Source: Streptomyces guryensis
GTDB taxonomy: Bacteria; Actinomycetota; Actinomycetes; Streptomycetales; Streptomycetaceae
Length of the DNA stretch: 39,643 nucleotides
NCBI RefSeq assembly: GCF_021261325.1
Contig: NZ_JAJSBI010000029.1
Coordinates: forward strand, 83,102-122,744
Direction of reading: 5' to 3'
This document shows positions 16,257-24,473 of this stretch, piece by piece. Under the pieces are notes generated by a model. The model did not search any database. It saw only the letters and a list, made by a program, of their open reading frames with translations, and was not told the DNA's origin. The stretch's first letter is position 1. Every line of letters starts with the position of its first letter. The translations under genes and the position numbers were made by a program.

Positions 16257-16295
16257 GTGTCCGGGACACTATCCGCCCGACATCATCGCCCTCAA
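16257..16295 (-). promoter_or_regulatory. Promoter with palindromic operator for the hydrolase gene
   Basis: On the minus strand TTGAGG (16295-16290), an 18-nt spacer and TAGTGT (16271-16266) form a promoter. A perfect palindrome GTGTCC-G-GGACAC (16257-16269) overlaps the -10. The likely regulator is not encoded next door. Confidence 0.5.
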
Positions 16296-16417
16296 CGTAT
16301 TTTCCTGCCGCCGGCCGCACGGACCACGGCTGCCCGGACGGCACTGTCGAATGCGCCGCTCCCCCATCGACATCAAGGGTGTCAGCAGCACATCCCAGGA
16401 ATCAGGAGCAACCCATC

Positions 16418-17032
16418 GTGACCGTGACCGCGGACATGGCCATCTCTCTCGACGGCTACATCGCCGGCACCGGCGTCGCCATCGACAACCCGGGAGGCGA
16501 CGGCGCCGGGCCGCTCTTCGAGTGGATCCACAACCTGGCGAGCTGGCGGCAGCGTCAGGGCATGACCGGCGGGGAGGAGAACCTCGACTCCGAGTTGATG
16601 CGCGAGTGGTTCGACGCCACGGGAGCGGTGGTCATGGGCCGGATGATGTACGACACGGGTGAGGAGTTCTGGGGCGACAACCCGCCGTTCCGGACCCCGG
16701 TCTTCGTGCTCACTCACCGCCCCCGGCCGACCCTGGTCAAGGAGGGCGGTACCACCTTCACCTTCGTCACCGACGGCATCCACAGCGCCCTCGACCAGGC
16801 GAAGACCGCCGCCGGCGCCAGGAACGTCGACATCGCGGGCGGGGCGAGCACCGTGCAGCAGTACCTCAGGGAGGGACTCGTCGACGAGCTGCAGTTGCAC
16901 GTCGTGCCCGCGCTCCTCGGAGACGGACTGCGGCTCTTCGAGGGGCTGGGCGCGATGCGGCGCAACGTCGAGCCGCTCCGGGTGGTCGACACGCCCCTCG
17001 CCGTCCACCTGAAGTACCGCTTCGTGAAGTGA
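16418..17032 (+). CDS. RibD-C/dihydrofolate-reductase-like protein
   Basis: 204 aa from GTG at 16418, with AGGAG 9 nt upstream. The opening TVTADMAISLDGYIAG is the DHFR/RibD C-terminal fold signature. FDATGAVVMGRMMYDTGEEFW is the second conserved block, and NVDIAGGASTVQQYLREGLVDEL with LHVVPALLGDGLRLFE is the NADPH-binding and C-terminal block. Such proteins reduce unknown small molecules and are common stand-alone genes in actinomycetes; a folate role should not be assumed. It is divergent from the Asn-elbow hydrolase. Confidence 0.88.
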   Translation: MTVTADMAISLDGYIAGTGVAIDNPGGDGAGPLFEWIHNLASWRQRQGMTGGEENLDSELMREWFDATGAVVMGRMMYDTGEEFWGDNPPFRTPVFVLTHRPRPTLVKEGGTTFTFVTDGIHSALDQAKTAAGARNVDIAGGASTVQQYLREGLVDELQLHVVPALLGDGLRLFEGLGAMRRNVEPLRVVDTPLAVHLKYRFVK

Positions 17033-17064
17033 CCGGTGGCCGGCGGTGGCCGGGCTCGCGCCCC

Positions 17065-18060
17065 CTATTCGCCCGGGTAGCGGACTCCGATGCGCTCGCG
17101 TACGGCGTCCAGTGTCGCCATGACCGCGAGGGTGCCGTCCAGCGGGACGAACGGCGACTCGGTGAGGCCTGCTCGCAGGCAGCGGGTCACCTCCAGCGCC
17201 TCATGGGTGTAGCCGTTGCCCGGGGAGTCCGGCAGGCGGATCTTCTCGGGCTCGTGGCCCTGGCGGTGCAGCGCGAAGCCCCCTGCGTGGAAGAAGTCGC
17301 GGGCGAACTCGATGCGGCCGAGGGTGCCGTTGACCGAGGCGTGCTGTGCCGTCTGCGTGCCCAGGGAGCAGGAGAGCACCGCGACCGCTCCGCTGTCGTA
17401 GCCGAGCAGGATGCCGGTGTTGTCGTCGACCCCTTGCGGGTTCAGGTGCGCCCAGGCCGAGACGGCGTCGGGGGCGCCCAGCAGCAGGTGGGCGAATGAG
17501 ACGGGGTAGACGCCGAGGTCGAGCACGGCGCCGCCGCCCTGGACCGGGTCGTGCAGTCGGTGGGTGGCGTCGTAGGGCAGGGCGATGCTGAAGTCGGCGT
17601 GGACGGAACGGACTTCACCGATCGCACCGCCCGCGATCAGTTCCCGCATCCGCAGCACGGCGGGGTTGACGTAGGTCCACATCGCCTCCATCAGGAAGAC
17701 GTTCCGCTTACGGGCGATCGTCACCAAGTCCTGCGCCTGGGCGAGGTTGAGGGTGAGCGGCTTCTCGCACAGCACGGCCTTTCCGGCCTCCAGGCAGAGG
17801 GTGGCCGCCGCGCGGTGGGCCGAGTGCGGGGTGGCGATGTACACCACGTCCACCTCGGGATCGTCGGCCAGGTCCTGCCAGCTGCCGTGGGCCCGGGCTA
17901 TGCCGTGCCGTTCGGCGAATCCGCGTGCGGCGTCGGTGCTGCGGGAGCCTACGGCGACGAGTTCGGCGTCGTCGGGGATCAGCCGCAGGTCCTCGGCGAA
18001 GCTGTGGGCGATGCTGCCGGTGGCGAGGACACCCCAGCGGACGGGGCGTGTTCCTGTCAT
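17065..18060 (-). CDS. Gfo/Idh/MocA-family oxidoreductase
   Basis: 331 aa from ATG. The N-terminal Rossmann motif is WGVLATGSIAHSFAEDL, with VAVGSRSTDAARGFAERHG giving the Ser-Arg that usually reads NADP(H). CEKPLTLNLAQAQDLV is the family's EKP motif with the catalytic Lys. EAMWTYVNPAV and GGGAVLDLGVYPVSFAHLLLG are the substrate-domain signatures, with the Asp and Tyr near the active site. It probably acts on a sugar or cyclic polyol; the exact substrate is unknown. It is transcribed away from rox, and the gap between them holds the rox control module. A CGTGGCTGCC direct repeat (18091-18100 and 18113-18122) lies in its promoter region. Confidence 0.92.
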   Translation of the reverse strand: MTGTRPVRWGVLATGSIAHSFAEDLRLIPDDAELVAVGSRSTDAARGFAERHGIARAHGSWQDLADDPEVDVVYIATPHSAHRAAATLCLEAGKAVLCEKPLTLNLAQAQDLVTIARKRNVFLMEAMWTYVNPAVLRMRELIAGGAIGEVRSVHADFSIALPYDATHRLHDPVQGGGAVLDLGVYPVSFAHLLLGAPDAVSAWAHLNPQGVDDNTGILLGYDSGAVAVLSCSLGTQTAQHASVNGTLGRIEFARDFFHAGGFALHRQGHEPEKIRLPDSPGNGYTHEALEVTRCLRAGLTESPFVPLDGTLAVMATLDAVRERIGVRYPGE

Positions 18061-18141
18061 GGGCTCAGGCCCTTCCTTGGTGCGTGAATACGTGGCTGCC
18101 GTTTTACGTCAGCCCGTGGCTGCCCTGCGCCCACTTGCCGA

Positions 18142-18266
18142 GTCAAGAACAAAGGCAAGGAGGTGTTCCACCCCTTGCCACTTTCAACTTATAGCGCGCA
18201 GGGGGCCTTGCGGCAAGACCCCGGTCGTAGCCCAGAATCTCCAGCCAACGCCAGGACCTGCGGAAA
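18142..18266 (+). promoter_or_regulatory. Extended RAE control module upstream of rox
   Basis: In order: GTCAAGAACAAAGG from 18142; a 26-nt hairpin 18154-18179 (11-bp stem with one bulged A); CACTTTCAACT; a -10-like TATAGC at 18190-18195; the RAE at 18202-18222; CAGAATC at 18233-18239; and ACCTGCGGAAA at 18256-18266. The same elements with the same distances from the hairpin onward occur before rph on the opposite strand. Transcription would start close to the RAE (inference from the -10), leaving a leader of about 88 nt. Confidence 0.85.
18202..18222 (+). promoter_or_regulatory. Rifamycin-associated element (RAE) of rox
   Basis: Left arm GGGGCCTTGC, central G, right arm GCAAGACCCC; one mismatch in ten pairs. 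It matches the rifamycin-associated element described upstream of rifamycin-resistance genes in actinomycetes, which is required for rifampin induction of those genes. It begins 7 nt after the TATAGC box. Confidence 0.88.
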
Positions 18267-18289
18267 CGCAGCCTTGTTGAGGGGGGTTC

Positions 18290-19720
18290 ATGATCGACGT
18301 GCTCATCGCCGGGGGCGGCCCGACCGGCTTGATGCTGGCAGCCGAGTTGCGTCTGCACGGCGTACATGTGCTCGTGCTGGAGAGGGAGGCGGAGCCGACC
18401 GCGCACGTCCGCGCGCTCGGTCTGCACGTGCGCAGCATCGAGGTGATGGACCAGCGCGGTCTGCTGGAGCGCTTCCTCGCGCACGGCCGGCGCCACGACA
18501 AGGCCGGCGGCTTCTTCGCAGCCATCGACAAGCCCTGGCCCGACCGGCTGGACTCCGCCCACGCCTACGTCCTCGGCATCCCGCAGCCCACCACGGATCG
18601 TCTGCTGGCAGAGCACGCCATCGAGCTCGGCGCCGAGATCCGGCGCGGCTGCGAGCTGGTCGGGCTGAGCCAGGACGAGGACGGGGTCACCGCGGAGCTG
18701 GCCGGCGGCGCACGGCTGCGTTCGCGCTACCTCGTCGGCTGCGACGGCGGCCGCAGTACGGTGCGGAAGCTGCTCGGCGTCGGCTTCCCCGGCGAGTCCA
18801 GCAGGGTCGAGACGCTGCTGGGTGAGATGGAGGTGGCCGCGCCGCCGGAGGAGGTGGCCGCCGTGGTTGCCGAAGTCCGCAAGACCCAGAAGCGGTTCGG
18901 TGTCGGGTCATTCGGGGAGGGGGTGTTCCGCGTCGTCGTGCCCGCCGAGGGACTGGCCGCCGACCGCACGGTCCCGCCGACCTTCGAGGAGTTCAAGCAA
19001 CGGCTGCGAGTGGTCGCGGGCACCGACTTCGGAGTCCACTCACCGCGCCGGCTCTCCCGCTTCGGCGACGCCACCCGGCAGGCCGAGCGCTATCGCCTGG
19101 GGCGGGTGCTGCTGGCGGGCGACGCGGCGCACATCCATCCCCCGACCGGCGGCCAGGGGCTCAACCTCGGCATCCAGGACGCGTTCAACCTCGGCTGGAA
19201 GCTGGCCGCCGAGGTGGCCGGCTGGGCACCGGAGGGGCTGCTGGACAGCTACCACACCGAACGGCACCCGGTGGCCGCCGACGTGCTGGACAACACCCGC
19301 GCGCAGATGGAGCTGATGTCCACGGAGCCCGGCTCCCGCGCGGTGCGCCGGCTGCTGTCACAGCTGATGGACATCGAGGAGGTGAACCGGTACCTGATCG
19401 AGAAGATCACGGCGATCGGCGTCCGCTACGACTTCGGCGAGGGCCACGAACTGCTCGGCCGTCGGATGCGTGACGTGCGGCTGAAGCGGGGTCGCCTCTA
19501 CGAGCTGATGCACGACGGCCGCGGGCTGCTGCTCGACCGGACCGGCCGGCTCTCGGTGGCGGGCTGGGCGGACCGGGTCGACCACGTCGTCGACGTCAGC
19601 GAGGAGCTGGACGCAACCGCGGTCCTGCTGCGGCCGGACGGTCATGTGGCATGGGTCGGTGAGGACCAGCGGGATCTGCTCAGCCGGCTGCCCAAGTGGT
19701 TCGGCGCGGCCGTGAGTTGA
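18290..19720 (+). CDS. rox: Rifampin monooxygenase (Rox)
   Basis: 476 aa from ATG, with GAGGGGGG about 5 nt upstream. It is a class A FAD monooxygenase: GGGPTG dinucleotide-binding turn at 8-13, DG motif VGCDGGRSTVRKLLG, and GD motif VLLAGDAAHIHPPTGGQGLNLGIQDAFNLG. A C-terminal thioredoxin-like domain ends DGHVAWVGEDQRD. Length and features such as RALGLHVRSIEVMDQRGLLERFL and HGRRHDKAGGFFAAIDKPWPD agree with the Rox enzymes that hydroxylate the rifamycin naphthyl ring and linearise the ansa bridge (family knowledge). The RAE module upstream makes the rifamycin assignment much stronger than homology to generic phenol hydroxylases would. A hairpin terminator follows. Confidence 0.92.
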   Translation: MIDVLIAGGGPTGLMLAAELRLHGVHVLVLEREAEPTAHVRALGLHVRSIEVMDQRGLLERFLAHGRRHDKAGGFFAAIDKPWPDRLDSAHAYVLGIPQPTTDRLLAEHAIELGAEIRRGCELVGLSQDEDGVTAELAGGARLRSRYLVGCDGGRSTVRKLLGVGFPGESSRVETLLGEMEVAAPPEEVAAVVAEVRKTQKRFGVGSFGEGVFRVVVPAEGLAADRTVPPTFEEFKQRLRVVAGTDFGVHSPRRLSRFGDATRQAERYRLGRVLLAGDAAHIHPPTGGQGLNLGIQDAFNLGWKLAAEVAGWAPEGLLDSYHTERHPVAADVLDNTRAQMELMSTEPGSRAVRRLLSQLMDIEEVNRYLIEKITAIGVRYDFGEGHELLGRRMRDVRLKRGRLYELMHDGRGLLLDRTGRLSVAGWADRVDHVVDVSEELDATAVLLRPDGHVAWVGEDQRDLLSRLPKWFGAAVS

Positions 19721-19721
19721 G

Positions 19722-19746
19722 CGCGGCCGCCGCCGGGGCGGCCGCG
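19722..19746 (+). terminator. Terminator hairpin after rox
   Basis: CGCGGCCGCC (19722-19731) and GGCGGCCGCG (19737-19746), a perfect 10-bp stem with a 5-nt loop, directly after the stop. Confidence 0.8.
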
Positions 19747-19833
19747 ATCCCGCCCCGACCGCCCCGCGGAGACACCGACGGTTGCACTGGGTACCTTGGA
19801 GGCCTGAGCTGCGTGTCCAAGAGCGTGCCCCAC

Positions 19834-20457
19834 TCAACCACGCCGCGGTTTCCCGAGTGGCGCGAGGCCGTCGAAGACGATGGCCAGCATCCGGTCTCGT
19901 GTTTCCTCGTCGATGTGGCCGTGTGCGGAGGCTCGTGAGGTGGCCACGAGCAAGGCGTACACCTCGGGCAGTTCGACGTCGCTCCGGACGGCGCCGGCGC
20001 GTTGGGCCTGCTGAAGCAGGGCACCGACGGCCCGGCGCAGGCCGTCCGATGCCCGAGTGGCGTCGCTGCTGCTGTCACCACCGGCCTCCAGCAGGGCCTC
20101 GGTTATGGCGATCTTGCCGGCCGCGTCGGCGACGAGGTGGCTGAAGAAGTCGAAGAACGCCCCACCGGGGTCCGTGGCGGGCAGCAGCGTTTCGGCCTGT
20201 GCGCGCAGGCGGTCGAACCGCTGCACGAGTACGGCTTCCAGCAGGGCCGCTTTGGTGGGGAAGTGGCGGAACACGGTCGCGATACCGACGTTGGCCAGGC
20301 GGGCCACCTCCTCGGTGGACGCGGCCCGGCCGCCCTTGCCGAAGACCTCTTCGGCGACGTTCAGAATCCGTTCGCGGTTGCTTCGCGCGTCGGCGCGCTG
20401 CGGCCGTCTGCCGCCGGTTTCTCGGTTGTCGGGGGTGCTCATGGCGCTTTCACTCAT
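19834..20457 (-). CDS. TetR-family repressor, divergent from SnoaL-like gene
   Basis: 207 aa from ATG at 20457 (an ATG five codons later at 20442 is the alternative; neither has a strong Shine-Dalgarno). The long frame further upstream is the antisense of the neighbour. The HTH reads ASTEEVARLANVGIATVFRHFPTKAALLEAVL after the helix RSNRERILNVAEEVFGKGG. The C-terminal ligand domain (HLVADAAGKIAITEALLEAGG...RRAVGALLQQAQRAGAVRSDV) is of the AcrR-like type with the SBP-like C-terminal arrangement. A 42-bp dyad lies between it and the divergent gene, so it very likely represses both (inference). Confidence 0.9.
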   Translation of the reverse strand: MSESAMSTPDNRETGGRRPQRADARSNRERILNVAEEVFGKGGRAASTEEVARLANVGIATVFRHFPTKAALLEAVLVQRFDRLRAQAETLLPATDPGGAFFDFFSHLVADAAGKIAITEALLEAGGDSSSDATRASDGLRRAVGALLQQAQRAGAVRSDVELPEVYALLVATSRASAHGHIDEETRDRMLAIVFDGLAPLGKPRRG

Positions 20458-20466
20458 CTGCCGCTG

Positions 20467-20508
20467 TCCGAAGTCGCGACTCCGTATAATCGGAGTCCGC
20501 ACTTCGGA
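20467..20508. promoter_or_regulatory. Nested palindromic operator centred on TATAAT
   Basis: Outer arms TCCGAAGT (20467-20474) and ACTTCGGA (20501-20508), and inner arms GACTCCG (20478-20484) and CGGAGTC (20491-20497), share one dyad centre. The middle 6 nt (20485-20490) are TATAAT, a consensus -10 for the plus strand. Two more ACTTCG copies follow at 20513 and 20525. A repressor bound here would occlude the promoter. Confidence 0.75.
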
Positions 20509-20568
20509 TAGTACTTCGGTCAGTACTTCGATGCCGCCGCGCGCCGGCGCCGACGACAGGAGAGTGCC

Positions 20569-21024
20569 ATGCCCCAAGTCCCCGGCCCCCGCGAGGTTTT
20601 CCTCGCGCTTGTGAACGGTGTCGCGGAGGGCCGCTGGAAGGACCTGCCCGATCTGTACGCGGAGCAGACCCATGTCGTGCACCCCTTCGACCCGCTTCGT
20701 GCTGCCGCACTCCGCACCCGCGACGAACTGCGCGAACACTTCAGGCCGACCGAGAGCGGGCCCCGGCTGGACCGTCGGGCGACCAACATCACGATCCATC
20801 AGACGACCGACCCCGAGGTCATCGTCGCCGAGTTCGAGTACCAGGGAACGGTCGCAGAGACCGGAGAACCCTTCTCACTGCCCGGCATCTTCGTCCTTCG
20901 GGTGCGCGACGGCGAGATCATCAGCTCCCGTGACTACTTCGACCATGTCACCGCCGCCCGAGTGCGAGGGCAGCTCGGCACACTCGTGGAAGCCGTACAG
21001 GCCCGCGGTGTCGCTTCGGGCTGA
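20569..21024 (+). CDS. SnoaL/NTF2-like protein
   Basis: 151 aa from ATG, with AGGAGAG 6 nt upstream. The pattern is that of the NTF2-like/SnoaL fold: an opening helix REVFLALVNGVAEGRWKDLPDLYAEQTHVVHPF, then RTRDELREHFR, ITIHQTTDPEVIVAEFEYQGTVAETGEPFSLPGIFVLRVRDGEIISSRDYFDH, where the final strands carry the conserved IxxxRDYxDH. These proteins act as isomerases, cyclases or binding proteins on small hydrophobic molecules; the activity is unknown here. It is controlled from the nested palindrome shared with the TetR gene. The MMPL gene follows in the same direction after 185 bp. Confidence 0.88.
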   Translation: MPQVPGPREVFLALVNGVAEGRWKDLPDLYAEQTHVVHPFDPLRAAALRTRDELREHFRPTESGPRLDRRATNITIHQTTDPEVIVAEFEYQGTVAETGEPFSLPGIFVLRVRDGEIISSRDYFDHVTAARVRGQLGTLVEAVQARGVASG

Positions 21025-21075
21025 GAAAGGTGGGGAGTTGGCCGACCCGCCGCCACTCACCCCTGAGGGGCCGAT

Positions 21076-21088
21076 GTGATCCGATCAC
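21076..21088. promoter_or_regulatory. Palindrome upstream of the MMPL gene
   Basis: GTGATC-C-GATCAC, a perfect 13-nt dyad, 121 nt before the MMPL start codon. It differs from the TetR operator next door, so it would be for another regulator. Confidence 0.4.
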
Positions 21089-21209
21089 TACCATAAGAGC
21101 CCAAGACAACGATTCGACCGGCTCGTTGGATGCGTGCCGGTCGGGATCGCCGATGCCAGGGACCGCTCCCCGGGCTGCGGTGATCTTCCTATCCAGGAGG
21201 ACCTTCCGC

Positions 21210-23399
21210 ATGTTCCGACGTATTGGCACCACGGTCGTCCGACATCCCGTCTGGACGATCGTGGCATGGCTGATAGCGGCGGTGGCGATCGTCGCCACCG
21301 CACCGAGCCTGCCCTCGAACAGCGACGAGAGCAGCTTTCTACCGAAGAGTTACGAGTCGATCAAAGCGGCGGAACTCCAGCAGAGGGCGTTCCCCAGCGC
21401 CTTCACGCCGTCCGCGATCGCGCTGTACCAGCGCACCGACGGCGGCAGGCTGACCGCCGAGGACAAGCTGGATGTCGCCCGGATCACGACCCAACTGGGC
21501 AAGAAGCACATCGACCAGGTGCAGAAGGTCGTCCCCGGCCAGCCGTCCAAGGACGGCAGGTATGACCTGACCCTGGTCCAGATGGACAGCAAGAACGCAG
21601 GCCAGCCCAAACAGGCCGACGCGGCAAAGGTGTTACGCGAGGACGTCAAGGCGCTGGCCAAGGGCACACACCTTGACGTCAGGCTCGGCGGTTCCGCCGC
21701 ACAGGCCCTCGACCAGCAGGATTCGTCGAAGCGCGGCCAGGCCCTGATCGGCATCGGCACCTTCGTGATCATCCTGGTGACCCTGCTGATCATCTTCCGG
21801 GCGCCGATCCTGGCCGTACTCCCCCTGGTCCTGATCGGCCTGGTGTCGGCGATCGCCAACGGACTGATCGCGTACGCCACCAAGCTGTTCGACCTGCAGG
21901 CCAACAGCTCGATCTCGTCGATCCTGATCGTCGTCCTGTTCGGCGTGGGCACGGACTACTTCCTGTTCCTGATGTTCCGCTACCGGGAACGCCTGCGCGC
22001 GGGTGACGAACCCAAGCAGGCCATGGTCAACGCGGTCGCGCGGGTCGGTGAGGCCATCGCCTCGGCCGCCGGGGCGGTCGTCATCGCCTTCCTCGCGCTG
22101 GCGCTGTCCACGCTGGGCTTCCTCAAGCAGATGGGTCCGGCGCTCGCCATCGCTGTCGCCGCCACCCTGGTCGCGGGTCTGACCCTGATCCCGGCCGTGG
22201 TGTCGCTGATCGGACCGAAGGTCTTCTGGCCCTCGAAGTCCTGGCAGCGCGAGCCGGACAACGCCCGCTTCGCCGCCCTCGGCCGGGGCGTGCAGCGCCG
22301 CCCGGCGCTCACCGCGGTGGCATCCGGTCTGGTCCTGATCGCGTTGACACTCGGGACGTTCGGCTACAAGGCCACGTTCGACCTGGCGTCGGGCTCGATG
22401 CCCAAGACCAAGGAGTCCATGGTCGTCCAGGACGAGATGCAGAAGGCGTACTCGGCCGGCGCCGCCGCCCCAACCGACGTGTACCTGTCCAGCACCGACG
22501 GCAAGCCGCTCGACAGGAACGGCTTCCCCGCGTACGCGTCGAAGCTCGGGGCCGTGGACGGTGTGGCGAACGCCCGGATGTCCCAGGTGAGCAGGGACGG
22601 CACGACCGCCGACTTCACCGTCACACTCAAGTACGAGGCCTCGACCGACAAGGCGATCGGCGCCGTGGGCAGGGTGCGCGACACCGCACACGCCGACGCT
22701 CCCGACGGCACCGAAGCCCTCGTCGGCGGCATGTCCTCGATCTACAAGGACATCAACACCGCGGTCAACCACGACTACCGGACGGTCTTCCCCGTCGCCG
22801 CCGCCCTGATCATGGTCATCCTGGGGCTGCTGCTGCGCAGCGTGGTCGCCCCCTGGTATCTGATCGCCTCCGTGGGGCTGGGCTTCGGCGCCACCCTCGG
22901 CGCCACCGTGTGGATCTTCCAGGAGGGCCAGGGGCACTCCGGGCTGATGTTCATGCTCCCGGTGATCATGTATCTCTTCGTGGTCGCCATCGGCACCGAC
23001 TACAACATCCTCATGATCGCCCGACTGCGCGAGGAGGCCCGGGAGGGCCGTGACCCGCGTGAGGCGGCCGGGATGGCGCTCAGGCACGCCGGTCCGACGG
23101 TGGCCGCCGCGGGCTTCATCCTGGCGGCGACCTTCGCCACGATGATGCTGGCGGGCAACGCGCTGCTCACGGAGATGGGTTTCGCGGTCTCCTTCGGCAT
23201 CGCGGTCGCGGCCTTCGTGATGGCGATGTTCTTCACCCCGAGCCTCACCGCGCTGATCGGCCACGCGGCGTGGTGGCCGGGCCACGGGGACCGGGCGGAA
23301 CCGGCCGCGGACGCGGGCAGCGGTTCCCCAGGTTCCGATCCGGCCGCCGGGCAGGGCCGGGACTCGGTCGCGCACGATCCTGCGGGTCGCCGCAGGTAG
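21210..23399 (+). CDS. MMPL/RND-family exporter
   Basis: 729 aa from ATG at 21210, chosen because AGGAGG lies 9 nt upstream and the MMPL N-terminus (FRRIGTTVVRHPVWTIVAWLIAAVAIVA) follows. It has the two-fold layout TM1, large external loop, TM2-6, TM7, large loop, TM8-12. Conserved Asp-Tyr pairs for proton relay lie in both halves (FGVGTDYFLFLMFRYRE and VAIGTDYNILMIARLREE). The C-terminal tail is short, polar and Pro/Gly-rich. The family exports lipids or antibiotics by proton antiport; substrate unknown. Neighbours are a TetR/SnoaL pair upstream and rox beyond it, so a role in export of a drug or lipid is possible but unproven. Confidence 0.92.
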   Translation: MFRRIGTTVVRHPVWTIVAWLIAAVAIVATAPSLPSNSDESSFLPKSYESIKAAELQQRAFPSAFTPSAIALYQRTDGGRLTAEDKLDVARITTQLGKKHIDQVQKVVPGQPSKDGRYDLTLVQMDSKNAGQPKQADAAKVLREDVKALAKGTHLDVRLGGSAAQALDQQDSSKRGQALIGIGTFVIILVTLLIIFRAPILAVLPLVLIGLVSAIANGLIAYATKLFDLQANSSISSILIVVLFGVGTDYFLFLMFRYRERLRAGDEPKQAMVNAVARVGEAIASAAGAVVIAFLALALSTLGFLKQMGPALAIAVAATLVAGLTLIPAVVSLIGPKVFWPSKSWQREPDNARFAALGRGVQRRPALTAVASGLVLIALTLGTFGYKATFDLASGSMPKTKESMVVQDEMQKAYSAGAAAPTDVYLSSTDGKPLDRNGFPAYASKLGAVDGVANARMSQVSRDGTTADFTVTLKYEASTDKAIGAVGRVRDTAHADAPDGTEALVGGMSSIYKDINTAVNHDYRTVFPVAAALIMVILGLLLRSVVAPWYLIASVGLGFGATLGATVWIFQEGQGHSGLMFMLPVIMYLFVVAIGTDYNILMIARLREEAREGRDPREAAGMALRHAGPTVAAAGFILAATFATMMLAGNALLTEMGFAVSFGIAVAAFVMAMFFTPSLTALIGHAAWWPGHGDRAEPAADAGSGSPGSDPAAGQGRDSVAHDPAGRRR

Positions 23400-23421
23400 C
23401 CGCCGGACGTGTGACGGGCAG

Positions 23422-23449
23422 GTCTGCCGGGCCGCACGGCCCGGCAGAC
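23422..23449 (+). terminator. Terminator hairpin after the MMPL gene
   Basis: Perfect 12-bp stem GTCTGCCGGGCC (23422-23433) with its complement (23438-23449) and a GCAC loop, 22 nt after the stop. Confidence 0.85.
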
Positions 23450-23492
23450 GCCGCTCGAATCAGGGGTACGAGACGATCGGCTCGGGCGGTCG

Positions 23493-24473
23493 TCAACTCC
23501 CGTGGACGCAAGCCCCGCCGACCCAGCGGCGATAGGCGTCCATGTCGACGTTGCTGCCGCACACGATGGTGACCACATGCCGGCCGGCGAAGCGGTCACG
23601 GTCTTCGAGGACCGCCGCGATGCCGAGCGCGGCCGAGGGTTCGACGACGAGGCCTGCGTGGTCGAAAAGCATCCGCATGCCGGCGATGATCGACGCCTCC
23701 TGGACCAGGACGGCGTCGTCGGCGACCAGCAGGATGTCGTCGAGGACCGCCGGGATGGGATACCGGCCGGCCACGCCGTCAGCGATGGTGTCCGTCGAGT
23801 CGGTGGTGACGACGCGTCGGCTGCGCCACGAGTGGGTCATCGCCGGCGCGCCCGCCGGCTGTACGCAGATCACGTCGGTGTCGGGCGCCAGAGCCTTCAC
23901 CACATGACCCACACCCGTTGCCAGTGCCCCGCCGCCGAGAGCGATCAGGACGGCGTCGAAGGACTGCATCGTGTCCACCAGTTCCAGGCCGATGGTCGCC
24001 GCCCCCTCGCAGGTCTCGAGGTCAAGGCTGTCCTCGAGCAGCCGGACGCCTTCGCGACGCGCGAGGGCCGCCGCCCGCTCGCGGGCCATCTCGTGGTCGC
24101 CGTCCACCAGTTCCAGCGTGGCGCCCAAGGCGCGGATGCGTTCGAGCTTGGCCGCGGTCGCGTAGCGGGAGGCCACGACGGTGACGTCCAGCCCCCGGGC
24201 GCGACCGGACCAGGCGAGGGCCTGGCCGAGGTTGCCCGCACTGGCGCACACAACGGCACGCGAGCCATTGCCGGCGAGCAGGCTCGCGACCAGCTCGGTG
24301 CCGCGGGCCTTGAAGCTGCGGACCGGGTTCGCCGTTTCGAGCTTGATACTCACCGTGCAGCCGAGGCCGGGCTCCATGGCCTCGCAGCGGTACAGCGGAG
24401 TGTCGAGGAAAACGGGGTCGATCACGCGGCGGGCCGCCCGGACCCGAGCGGTGTCGAGGCGCGTCTCCTGCAT
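23493..24473 (-). CDS. PLP-dependent threonine/serine dehydratase-like enzyme
   Basis: 326 aa from ATG. A fold-type II PLP enzyme: ETANPVRSFKARGTE with the Schiff-base Lys55, the phosphate-binding glycine loop LIALGGGALATGVGHV, SAGNLGQALAW for the Asn that binds the PLP ring, and VCGSNVD near the C-terminus. Its length matches catabolic threonine dehydratase or serine racemase-type enzymes that lack the ACT regulatory domain. The usual Gly in the SxKxRG region and SSGNHGQ are slightly altered (SAGNLGQ), so substrate could differ from Thr/Ser. Convergent with the MMPL gene; no operon partner. Confidence 0.88.
   Translation of the reverse strand: MQETRLDTARVRAARRVIDPVFLDTPLYRCEAMEPGLGCTVSIKLETANPVRSFKARGTELVASLLAGNGSRAVVCASAGNLGQALAWSGRARGLDVTVVASRYATAAKLERIRALGATLELVDGDHEMARERAAALARREGVRLLEDSLDLETCEGAATIGLELVDTMQSFDAVLIALGGGALATGVGHVVKALAPDTDVICVQPAGAPAMTHSWRSRRVVTTDSTDTIADGVAGRYPIPAVLDDILLVADDAVLVQEASIIAGMRMLFDHAGLVVEPSAALGIAAVLEDRDRFAGRHVVTIVCGSNVDMDAYRRWVGGACVHGS

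Noticed and set aside
18290..19720. Generic polyketide hydroxylase instead of Rox
   Set aside because: The fold would allow it, but the length, conserved segments and RAE upstream favour rifampin monooxygenase.
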